A stretch of 64,000 nt of DNA from Cellulophaga omnivescoria (GTDB taxonomy: Bacteria > Bacteroidota > Bacteroidia > Flavobacteriales > Flavobacteriaceae), in the NCBI RefSeq assembly GCF_001999725.1, contig NZ_MDDP01000010.1:496001-560000 (forward strand). Reading direction: 5' to 3'. Under the pieces are notes generated by a model. It searched no databases. It was given only the letters and a program-made list of their open reading frames with translations, and was not told where the DNA came from. This document shows positions 36,653 to 44,100 of this stretch, piece after piece. Made by a program: the position numbers and the translations under genes. Each line of letters starts with the position of its first letter. The first letter of the stretch is position 1.

Positions 36653-37900
36653 ATGAACGTACTAAAAATAGCAACAGCAGGTAGTGTAGATGATGGTAAA
36701 AGTACCTTAATTGGTAGGTTACTTTACGATACAAAATCACTTACCGAAGATAAACTAGAGGCCATTAAAAAAAGTAGTGAACAACGTGGGTATGATTACC
36801 TAGATTTTTCATTAGCTACAGATGGTTTAGTTGCAGAACGTGAACAAGGTATAACTATAGATGTGGCTCATATCTATTTCTCAACACCAACAAAAAGTTA
36901 CATTATAGCAGATACACCTGGTCACGTAGAGTATACCAGAAATATGGTTACAGGTGCATCAACTTCTCAGGTGGCTATTATTTTAATTGATGCTAGAAAA
37001 GGGGTTATAGAGCAAACATACCGTCATTTTTTCATCAACAATTTATTACGTGTAAAAAATGTAATAGTTGCTGTAAATAAAATGGATTTGGTAGATTATT
37101 CTGAAGAGGTTTTTAATAACATTAAAAAAGATTTTGAAGCCTTAAATGCAAAAAGTACGTACGCAGAACAAATAGTTAGTTATATTCCGGTTAGTGCCTT
37201 AAAAGGAGACAATATTGTAGACAAAACAGATGCAATGTCTTGGTACAATGGTGATACAATTTTAGGGCATTTAGAGGAATTAGAGGCGCAAGATGTTTAT
37301 GATGCAGGTAAAGTACGTTTTCCTGTGCAAACCGTAATCAGACCAAAAACAGATGAGTTTCACGATTTTAGAGGCTATGCAGGTAAAATTACAGGTGGAA
37401 GCCTAAAAGTAGGAGATGCTGTAACTGTTTTACCTTCTTTAACGCAGTCTAAAATAAAAGAGATATTCTTTTTTGATAAGACTTATAATGAGGCACCAGC
37501 AGGTAGTTCTGTAAATATTACCTTAGAAGATGATATTAACATTACTAGGGGAGATATGCTTGTTAAAACAGATGAACTTCCAAAAATTGAAAAACAAGTT
37601 ACTGCTACAGTTTGTTGGATGGATAGTAAAAACTTAGTGCCAGGAACTAAGTATATTGTACAACATAATACTAACCGTGTGTTATCTAAAATTGATAGTA
37701 TAAACAGTGTTATAGCAACAGATTATACAGGAGAACAAGAAAACAATAATAAATTATCCTTAAATGAAATAGGAGAAGTGAGTATTAAACTTAGCAAGCC
37801 TATTTATTTTGATAGTTATAACGATAATAAATCTAATGGAGCTTTTATTTTAATTGATGCGCAAACCAACACAACGGCTGGTGCAGGATTTATAAGTTAA
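36653..37900 (+). CDS. cysN: Sulfate adenylyltransferase subunit 1 (GTPase)
   Basis: GTPase subunit that drives ATP sulfurylation of sulfate. The 415-residue product has G1 GSVDDGKSTLIGRLLYDTKS, switch text DTPGHVEYTRNMVTGAST, NKMD and EF-Tu-like beta-barrel domains. It is shorter than E. coli CysN (about 475) and has no C-terminal APS kinase (CysC) domain as found in CysNC fusions. It ends the first cys transcription unit, with a terminator at 37920-37943. Confidence 0.95.
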   Translation: MNVLKIATAGSVDDGKSTLIGRLLYDTKSLTEDKLEAIKKSSEQRGYDYLDFSLATDGLVAEREQGITIDVAHIYFSTPTKSYIIADTPGHVEYTRNMVTGASTSQVAIILIDARKGVIEQTYRHFFINNLLRVKNVIVAVNKMDLVDYSEEVFNNIKKDFEALNAKSTYAEQIVSYIPVSALKGDNIVDKTDAMSWYNGDTILGHLEELEAQDVYDAGKVRFPVQTVIRPKTDEFHDFRGYAGKITGGSLKVGDAVTVLPSLTQSKIKEIFFFDKTYNEAPAGSSVNITLEDDINITRGDMLVKTDELPKIEKQVTATVCWMDSKNLVPGTKYIVQHNTNRVLSKIDSINSVIATDYTGEQENNNKLSLNEIGEVSIKLSKPIYFDSYNDNKSNGAFILIDAQTNTTAGAGFIS

Positions 37901-37919
37901 GCCAAAAGAAGTAATAAAG

Positions 37920-37943
37920 AGTGTTTATTTTAAGCACTTTTTT
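37920..37943 (+). terminator. Intrinsic terminator after cysN
   Basis: Stem AGTGTTT (37920-37926) with AAGCACT (37932-37938), one G-U pair, five-base loop, then a T-run. It separates the cysHDN unit from the sulfite reductase unit. Confidence 0.8.
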
Positions 37944-37950
37944 ATCTAAA

Positions 37951-37971
37951 ATCCTATTATATCTATAGGAT
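37951..37971 (+). promoter_or_regulatory. Candidate Rrf2 operator, site B
   Basis: A perfect palindrome ATCCTAT-N7-ATAGGAT located between the cysN terminator and the sulfite reductase ATG. It matches site A upstream of DUF2061-cysH, which makes a shared regulator likely. No clear TAnnTTTG box was found here. Confidence 0.62.
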
Positions 37972-38007
37972 AATAGTAATTATAAAAAAAGCCATAATCA
38001 CAAGCAA

Positions 38008-40098
38008 ATGCAAAGTTTTAGAACAGAAATAGAAAATCCAGTAGTAGCTAAAGATATTATAGATTTAGAAGCTAAAATAAAACAGTTTAATGACGGTAAG
38101 TTAGACGAAGAAAAGTTTAGAAGTTTGCGTTTGGCTCGTGGTATTTATGGTCAGCGTCAACCAGGCGTACAAATGATCCGTATTAAATTGCCATATGGTA
38201 AAGTAACATCTACACAGCTTAAGCGTATTTGTGATGTATCTGAAGAATATTCTACAGGACGCTTACACATTACCACGCGTCAGGATATACAAATACATTA
38301 TGTAGATATAGAGCGTACACCAGAACTTTGGGCGCAATTGGCTAAAGATGATATAACTATTAGAGAGGCTTGTGGTAATGCAGTACGTAATATAACTGCT
38401 AGTGAAACCGCTGGTATAGATGTAGATGAGCCTTTTGATGTATCTCCGTACGCACACGCAATGTTTCAATACTTTTTAAGAAATCCTATTAGTCAAGAAA
38501 TGGGAAGAAAATTTAAGGTTTCTTTTTCTTCTAGTGATACAGATACAGGACTTTCTTATATGCATGATCTTGGTTTTATAGCCAAAATACAAAACGGAGT
38601 TAGAGGATTTAAAGTGCTTTTAGCTGGTGGTTTAGGCTCGCAGCCACGCCACGCAGAAGAGTTGTATACTTTTTTGGAGGCCGATAAAATTATTCCGTTA
38701 ATGGATGGTGTTATTCGTGTTTTTGACAGGTACGGAGAACGTAAAAGTAGAGCGAAAGCCAGAATGAAATTTTTGCTAAAGGATATTGGTTTAGATGGTT
38801 TTAGAGCATTGTTAGAAGAAGAGCAAAATGCAATTCCGCAAGATTCTTTTCCTGTAGATGTAGATGCATATCCAAAGGTAAAAGTAGCAAATGCTAAAGT
38901 ACCAGAAGTAGCAATTAAAAATACAGAAGCTTTTCAGCAATGGAAAAGCACAAACCTTGTGCCTCAAAAACAACAAGGCTATGTAGCTATTGGTATAAAA
39001 GTAAAGTTAGGAGATTTTTATATTGAAGAAGCTCGTCAATTAGCAGATTTAGTAGATGCGTATGCAGCGGGAGAATTTCGTTTGTCATTGCGTCAAAACA
39101 TCCTAATACCTTATGTAAAAGAGGAGTTGGTTCCTTTCTTTTATACAGAGTTAGAAAAACTTGGTTTTGTAGAGGCTGGTTATAACAAAGCATCAGATAT
39201 AACTGCTTGTCCTGGTACAGATACGTGTAATTTAGGTATTGCAAGTAGTACTGGTATTGCAGCAGAGTTAGAAAGAGTAATTACAGCAGAATATCCACAA
39301 TACATAAACAATAAAGATGTTGTTATAAAAATTAGTGGATGTATGAATGCCTGTGGTCAACACAATATGGCAAACATTGGTTTCCAAGGGATGTCTGTAC
39401 GTACAAAAGATAAGTTGGTAGCGCCTGCTTTGCAAGTTCTATTAGGTGGTGGTAATTTAGGTGATGGTAATGGCGTTTTTGCAGATAAAGTTGTAAAAGT
39501 GCCAAGTAAAAGAGGCCCAGAAGCCTTGCGTTTAATTTTAAACGATTTTGATGCCAATGCAAACGGACAATCGTTTACAGAATATTACAAAGAAAAAGGA
39601 GAGCATTATTTTTATGATTTTCTAAAACACCTAACAGACGTAGATAATTTAACTCAGGAAGATTTTATAGACTGGGGAAATACAGAACGTTATGAAAAAG
39701 CTATTGGAGTAGGCGAGTGTGCTGGTGTTGTTATAGATTTAATTGCAACTTTATTGTTTGAGAGCGAAGAAAAAATTGAAAACGCAGCAGCAGCATTAGA
39801 AGATAAAAAATGGTCTGCTAGTATTTTTCATTCGTATTCTGCAATGGTAAACTCTGCTAAAGCATTACTTACAGCACAAAACACAAAAACAAACACGCAT
39901 ATTAGTATTATTAAAGATTTTGATACTCATTTTGTGTCAAACGGTTTAATAAAATTACAGACGTCTTTTGAGGAGTTGGCGTTGCAAATAAAAAGCAACA
40001 AACCAACGCAAGAATTTGCAGAAGCATATCTTAAAGATTCTAAAGTGTTTTTAGAGGTAGTACAAAAGTTTAGAGAAAAAGAATTAGAAGAAGCTTAA
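38008..40098 (+). CDS. Siroheme-dependent sulfite (nitrite) reductase with C-terminal helical extension
   Basis: Six-electron reduction of sulfite to sulfide. The 696-residue protein has two sulfite-reductase half-domains; the [4Fe-4S]-siroheme ligands are in ACPGTDTCN and ISGCMNACGQH (about Cys401, Cys407, Cys445, Cys449). The N-terminal half has the siroheme-binding TGRLHITTRQDIQIHY segment. Residues beyond ~530 are an added, mostly helical domain resembling HEPN, unlike the ~550-residue enzymes of other phyla. Context (cysHDN, siroheme genes, an FNR-like enzyme) favours sulfite over nitrite as substrate, with ferredoxin as likely donor. An operator candidate lies 37 bases before the ATG. 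Confidence 0.92.
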   Translation: MQSFRTEIENPVVAKDIIDLEAKIKQFNDGKLDEEKFRSLRLARGIYGQRQPGVQMIRIKLPYGKVTSTQLKRICDVSEEYSTGRLHITTRQDIQIHYVDIERTPELWAQLAKDDITIREACGNAVRNITASETAGIDVDEPFDVSPYAHAMFQYFLRNPISQEMGRKFKVSFSSSDTDTGLSYMHDLGFIAKIQNGVRGFKVLLAGGLGSQPRHAEELYTFLEADKIIPLMDGVIRVFDRYGERKSRAKARMKFLLKDIGLDGFRALLEEEQNAIPQDSFPVDVDAYPKVKVANAKVPEVAIKNTEAFQQWKSTNLVPQKQQGYVAIGIKVKLGDFYIEEARQLADLVDAYAAGEFRLSLRQNILIPYVKEELVPFFYTELEKLGFVEAGYNKASDITACPGTDTCNLGIASSTGIAAELERVITAEYPQYINNKDVVIKISGCMNACGQHNMANIGFQGMSVRTKDKLVAPALQVLLGGGNLGDGNGVFADKVVKVPSKRGPEALRLILNDFDANANGQSFTEYYKEKGEHYFYDFLKHLTDVDNLTQEDFIDWGNTERYEKAIGVGECAGVVIDLIATLLFESEEKIENAAAALEDKKWSASIFHSYSAMVNSAKALLTAQNTKTNTHISIIKDFDTHFVSNGLIKLQTSFEELALQIKSNKPTQEFAEAYLKDSKVFLEVVQKFREKELEEA

Positions 40099-40102
40099 AA
40101 TT

Positions 40103-40885
40103 ATGGCAAACAAACAAAACACAAACGGACTACTTACAGTAGTTGGTGCAGGGCCTGGAGATGCAGAACTTATTACGCTAAAAGCTATAAAAGCATTGCA
40201 AAATGCAGATGTTGTTTTGTTTGATGCTTTGGTGAATAAGGAGTTGCTAGAGTTTGCAGTAAATGCAGAGCATATTTTTGTAGGTAAAAGAAAAGGGTGT
40301 TATGCGTACCAACAAGAGCAAATTAATGAGCTTATTGTAAGCAGAGCAAAAAGTCACGGTAATGTAGTACGTTTAAAAGGTGGCGACCCATTTATTTTTG
40401 GTCGCGGATCAGAAGAAATGGAATATGCAGCTAGTCACGATGTGGCAGTAGCTATGGTTCCAGGAATATCGTCTTCAATAGCAGTACCAGCTTTTCAAAA
40501 CATACCAGTTACAAAAAGGGGAGCTTCAGAGAGTTTTTGGGTAATTACTGGTACAACCAAAAACCATAAATTATCTACAGATGTGCACTTGGCAGCAAAG
40601 TCTAGTGCAACAGTAGTAATTTTAATGGGTATGGGTAAATTATCAGAAATTGTACAGTTATTTCAGCAAGAAGACAAAGCAGAAACACCTGTGGCAATTA
40701 TTCAAAACGGAACCACCGTTAACGAAAAAGTTGGTGTTGGTACCATATCAACCATAGAAAAAGTAGTGCAAGAAAATGAGTTGTCTAATCCTGCAATTAT
40801 TGTTATTGGTGATGTTGTTAGGCATAGAGCGCAATTGCATAAGGTACAACAACAGATAAAAACAAAAGAAGTAGTAGTAAATTAA
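40103..40885 (+). CDS. cobA: Uroporphyrinogen-III C-methyltransferase
   Basis: SAM-dependent bis-methylation of uroporphyrinogen III to precorrin-2, the first step to siroheme. The 260-residue product has VVGAGPGDAELITLKAIKAL, VVRLKGGDPFIFGRGSEE and the GTTKNHKL and MGMGKL segments. It starts four bases after the sulfite reductase stop, so it is made with the enzyme that needs siroheme. It consumes SAM, tying it to the methionine cycle genes around it. Confidence 0.96.
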   Translation: MANKQNTNGLLTVVGAGPGDAELITLKAIKALQNADVVLFDALVNKELLEFAVNAEHIFVGKRKGCYAYQQEQINELIVSRAKSHGNVVRLKGGDPFIFGRGSEEMEYAASHDVAVAMVPGISSSIAVPAFQNIPVTKRGASESFWVITGTTKNHKLSTDVHLAAKSSATVVILMGMGKLSEIVQLFQQEDKAETPVAIIQNGTTVNEKVGVGTISTIEKVVQENELSNPAIIVIGDVVRHRAQLHKVQQQIKTKEVVVN

Positions 40886-40948
40886 GTGGTACAGTTATTT
40901 GGTTATTTTTGATGAGGTAAACAAAACAGTAACACCAAAAACAAAGTA

Positions 40949-41536
40949 ATGGAACGTAATAATTTATATCCAGTTTTTTTAAAAACGTCTCAACTGCACG
41001 TGCTAATAGTAGGTGGCGGTAATGTGGCAGAAGAAAAACTACGCTTTTTAACCAAATCTAGTCCAGATGCTGTAGTTACAATGGTATCTCCTTGGTATGC
41101 AGAAAAAACACTAGAATTGGCTAATAAATTTAATGTTACAACTATTACAGATGTCTATAATGTAAGCTATTTAGATGGTAAACATATGGTAGTTGCCACT
41201 ACAGATAATGTAGATGTAAACATACAAGTTTATAAAGATTGTAGAGCGCAATTTAAATTGGTAAACGTAGCAGATAATCCTCCGTATTGCGATTTTTATA
41301 TGGGCGGAATTGTAACCAAAGGCAATGTAAAAATTGGTATTTCTACCAACGGTAAGTCGCCAACAACAGCAAAACGTTTGCGTCAGTTTTTTGAAGACGT
41401 AATACCAGAAGATATTAGTAAAATGGTTCAGAATTTAAACGATTACAGGAAAACCATAAAAGGAGATTTTGAAGAAAAAGTAGATAAAATGAACCAGATT
41501 ACAAGTTCCTTAGTAGATAAAAAAGAAAATAATTAA
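40949..41536 (+). CDS. Precorrin-2 dehydrogenase / sirohydrochlorin ferrochelatase-like protein
   Basis: A 195-residue protein of the Met8/CysG-N-terminal family, which oxidises precorrin-2 with NAD and in some members inserts iron to finish siroheme. It has the Rossmann motif HVLIVGGGNVAEEKLRFLTK, VATTDN, NPPYCDFYMGGIVTKGNVKI, and IGISTNGKSPTTAKRLRQFF. No separate ferrochelatase is nearby, so it may do both steps, which is an inference. Part of the sulfite reductase operon. Confidence 0.92.
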   Translation: MERNNLYPVFLKTSQLHVLIVGGGNVAEEKLRFLTKSSPDAVVTMVSPWYAEKTLELANKFNVTTITDVYNVSYLDGKHMVVATTDNVDVNIQVYKDCRAQFKLVNVADNPPYCDFYMGGIVTKGNVKIGISTNGKSPTTAKRLRQFFEDVIPEDISKMVQNLNDYRKTIKGDFEEKVDKMNQITSSLVDKKENN

Positions 41537-41585
41537 AACATTAGAATGAGGATAAATACTCATTAGTAAGTACTAAATTAAAATT

Positions 41586-42647
41586 ATGATTAAGACAGAT
41601 ATATTAATTATTGGCGCAGGACCAACAGGATTGTTTACCGTTTTTGAGGCAGGTTTGTTAAAACTAAAATGCCATTTAATAGATGCATTGCCGCAACCAG
41701 GCGGACAGTGTGCAGAGATATATCCTAAAAAACCAATTTATGATATTCCTGCTTTTCCAGAAATTTTAGCAGGCGATTTGGTTACCAATCTAATGGAGCA
41801 AATAAAATCTTTTGAGCCTGGTTTTACATTAGCAGAAAGAGCAGATACTTTAGATAAGTTAGACGATGGTACTTTTGTGGTAACCACAAACAAAGGAACA
41901 AAGCACAATGCACCAGTTGTTGTTATTGCAGGTGGTTTAGGATCTTTTGAGCCTAGAAAACCGCAAATAGAGAACATTCTTAATTTTGAAGATAAAGGTG
42001 TTGCTTATATGATTAAAGATCCAGAAGTATACAGAGACAAAAAAGTTGTTATTGCTGGTGGTGGAGATTCTGCCTTAGACTGGGCAATTTTCTTAGCAGA
42101 CGTAGCAGCAGAAGTATCTTTAGTACACCGTAGAAATGAGTTTAGAGGCGCTTTAGATTCTGTAGAAAAAGCATCAGAACTTGCAAAAGCAGGTAAAATA
42201 AAATTATTTACAGAGGCACAAGTAACCAAGTTATACGGAGACGATCATTTAGAGGCTGTAGTTGTAAAATATAACGACGAGGAAAAAGGAGAAAGCTACG
42301 TAGAAGTAGATAATTTTATCCCTTTATTTGGACTATCACCTAAATTAGGTCCAATAGGAAATTGGGGACTAGAGATAGAGAAAAATGCCATAAAAGTAGA
42401 CAACTCTTATGACTACCAAACCAACATACCAGGTGTTTATGCAATTGGCGATGTTAACACTTACAAAGGCAAATTAAAACTAATTTTATCTGGTTTTCAT
42501 GAAGCAGCCGTAATGTGTCAAAGTGCATACCAACGTATAAACCCAGGCAAACGTTACGTAATGAAATACACAACCGTAGGTGGCGTAGAAGGTTTTGATG
42601 GTTCAAAAAAAGAAGCCAAAAAAGAAGTTGTACAAAGCATTTCGTAA
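41586..42647 (+). CDS. Ferredoxin-NADP+ reductase-like flavoprotein (thioredoxin-reductase type)
   Basis: A 353-residue FAD/NAD(P)H oxidoreductase. It has ILIIGAGPTGLFTVFEAGLL for FAD, VVIAGGGDSALDWAIFLADV for NADPH, and YAIGDVNTYKGKLKLILSGF near the C-terminus. The CxxC of thioredoxin reductases is absent, so it belongs to the TrxR-like ferredoxin-NADP+ reductases. Its place at the end of the sulfite reductase/siroheme unit suggests that it reduces ferredoxin for sulfite reduction; this is inference from context. Confidence 0.9.
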   Translation: MIKTDILIIGAGPTGLFTVFEAGLLKLKCHLIDALPQPGGQCAEIYPKKPIYDIPAFPEILAGDLVTNLMEQIKSFEPGFTLAERADTLDKLDDGTFVVTTNKGTKHNAPVVVIAGGLGSFEPRKPQIENILNFEDKGVAYMIKDPEVYRDKKVVIAGGGDSALDWAIFLADVAAEVSLVHRRNEFRGALDSVEKASELAKAGKIKLFTEAQVTKLYGDDHLEAVVVKYNDEEKGESYVEVDNFIPLFGLSPKLGPIGNWGLEIEKNAIKVDNSYDYQTNIPGVYAIGDVNTYKGKLKLILSGFHEAAVMCQSAYQRINPGKRYVMKYTTVGGVEGFDGSKKEAKKEVVQSIS

Positions 42648-42658
42648 AAATATTACAA

Positions 42659-42699
42659 TTTTAAGCCTATATGTTTAAAAAACACGTGTAGGCTTAAAA
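42659..42699. repeat. Stable inverted repeat after the reductase gene
   Basis: TTTTAAGCCTA (42659-42669) pairs with TAGGCTTAAAA (42689-42699), 11 bp. It lies just after the flavoprotein stop and is likely a 3'-end stem; no T-run follows on the plus strand. Confidence 0.55.
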
Positions 42700-42712
42700 A
42701 TTACCAGCAATA

Positions 42713-42744
42713 TTTGGTTATAAAAAAGTTGTGCTGTTACTTTG
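42713..42744 (+). promoter_or_regulatory. Promoter of the metH SAM-I leader
   Basis: A -33 TTTG (42713-42716) and a -7 TTACTTTG (42737-42744, one mismatch to TAnnTTTG) are separated by 20 bases, close to the Bacteroidetes spacing. The SAM-I helix begins 32 bases downstream. Confidence 0.65.
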
Positions 42745-42776
42745 TGGCTCAATTAGTTCATTAATAGACTGAAAAC

Positions 42777-42890
42777 GTTATCAAGAAAGGTGGAGGGATT
42801 AGACCCTATGAAACCTTAGCAACCCTTTATTCTTATTTAAAGAAGGTGCTACATTCTACTACGTTGTTACAAAACAACACGGCAGATAAC
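42777..42890 (+). promoter_or_regulatory. SAM-I riboswitch (S-box) upstream of metH
   Basis: P1 pairs GTTATC (42777-42782) with GATAAC (42885-42890). The core matches the metY copy closely: AAGAAAGGTGGAGGGA, TTAGACCCTATGAAACC, AGCAACC, AAGGTGCTACATTC, with a different P4 hairpin (GTTGTTAC-AAAA-CAAC region). SAM should switch off the split metH genes. No cobalamin riboswitch was seen, although MetH needs B12. Confidence 0.95.
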
Positions 42891-43092
42891 TCACAAATTA
42901 GTAAAGACATTCACAGTCTTATCTCATTTACCTTACTTGATATTTTATTTATAGCGTTCCATTTGTTTGCAAGCACAAATGGCCAGGCTTTCTGCTGTAT
43001 TTTTTGGTTTTAGCAAACAGGTTTTACAAACCGTTGCCACCAAAAAGATGCCGCATCAATCCTTAACGCACAACATAATATTATACGGTACA
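42891..43092 (+). promoter_or_regulatory. Expression platform between the SAM-I aptamer and metH
   Basis: About 200 bases of untranslated leader. It holds a perfect hairpin CCATTTGT-TTGCAAGC-ACAAATGG (42959-42982), and further on TTTTTGGT (near 43001) that can pair with ACCAAAAA (near 43043). No hairpin is followed directly by a T-run, so the mechanism (termination or start-site masking) cannot be assigned by eye. An open frame starting at 42967 crosses it in phase with metH but is not expected to be translated. Confidence 0.5.
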
Positions 43093-44100
43093 ATGAAAAG
43101 TATACAAGACATATTAAAAGAAAGAATTTTAGTGCTAGACGGTGCCATGGGTACAATGTTACAGCGCTACAAGTTTACCGAAGAAGACTTTAGAGGCAAA
43201 CGTTTTGCAGACTGGGAACACCCATTACAAGGCAATAACGATTTACTTTCGCTAACCCAACCAGAAGCTATAGCAGAAGTACACCGTAAATATTTTGCAG
43301 CTGGTGCAGATATTGTAGAAACCAACACCTTTTCTGGTACAACCATAGCAATGGCAGACTATTTTATGGAAGATTTAGTGTACGAACTAAATTATGAGTC
43401 GGCACGTATAGCAAAACAAGTTGCAGATGAGTTTACCGCTAAAGAACCACACAAACCAAGGTTTGTAGCAGGTAGTATTGGGCCAACCAATAAAACGGCA
43501 AGTATGTCTCCAGATGTTAACGATCCTGGTTTTAGAGGTATTACTTTTGACGAACTTAGAATAGCCTACAAACAACAAGTAGAAGCGTTGTTAGATGGTG
43601 GCTCAGATATTTTATTAGTAGAAACCATTTTTGATACCCTTAACGCAAAAGCGGCACTTTTTGCTATAGAAGAGGTAAAAGAAGAACGCAGTATAGATGT
43701 TCCTATAATGGTAAGCGGCACAATTACAGATGCCTCTGGCAGAACTTTATCTGGGCAAACAGCAGAAGCTTTTTTAATATCAATAAGTCATATTCCTATT
43801 TTAACTGTTGGTTTTAATTGTGCTTTAGGAGCAAACCAATTAGTGCCACACTTAGAGGTTTTGGCGACAAAAACAGATTTTGGAGTTTCTGCACATCCAA
43901 ATGCAGGTTTGCCAAATGCTTTTGGTGAGTATGATGAGACTGCAGAAGAAATGGCTGTACAAATAAAAGAATATTTAGATAAAAGTTTGGTAAATATTGT
44001 TGGTGGTTGCTGTGGTACAACACCAGAACATATTAGCGCAATTGCCAATTTAGCAAAAGATTACAAACCAAGAAGTATTTCTGCAGAAACGGTATCGTAA
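43093..44100 (+). CDS. metH: Methionine synthase, homocysteine-binding domain subunit
   Basis: The 335-residue first part of a two-gene B12-dependent methionine synthase. It is the homocysteine S-methyltransferase domain: [33 protein letters not shown], and the zinc-ligand cysteines in VGFNCALG (near residue 240) and [10 protein letters not shown] (near 305). The ATG at 43093 ([13 protein letters not shown]) gives the normal N-terminus. It overlaps the second metH gene by one base (TAATG), so the halves are translated together. Under SAM-I control. Confidence 0.95.
   Translation: MKSIQDILKERILVLDGAMGTMLQRYKFTEEDFRGKRFADWEHPLQGNNDLLSLTQPEAIAEVHRKYFAAGADIVETNTFSGTTIAMADYFMEDLVYELNYESARIAKQVADEFTAKEPHKPRFVAGSIGPTNKTASMSPDVNDPGFRGITFDELRIAYKQQVEALLDGGSDILLVETIFDTLNAKAALFAIEEVKEERSIDVPIMVSGTITDASGRTLSGQTAEAFLISISHIPILTVGFNCALGANQLVPHLEVLATKTDFGVSAHPNAGLPNAFGEYDETAEEMAVQIKEYLDKSLVNIVGGCCGTTPEHISAIANLAKDYKPRSISAETVS

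Noticed and set aside
38263-39562. Antisense frames inside the sulfite reductase gene
   Set aside because: Composition is that of reverse-complemented coding sequence; the plus-strand gene has all catalytic motifs.
42959-42982. Perfect hairpin CCATTTGT/ACAAATGG as an intrinsic terminator
   Set aside because: No T-run follows directly; kept only as part of the riboswitch expression platform.
42967-43092. N-terminal extension of the first metH gene (42 codons)
   Set aside because: It begins with a non-ATG codon inside the riboswitch leader hairpin, and the conserved protein starts at the ATG 43093.
42891-43092. Cobalamin riboswitch before metH
   Set aside because: The B12-box and the usual kissing-loop core were not seen; the leader is explained by the SAM-I element.
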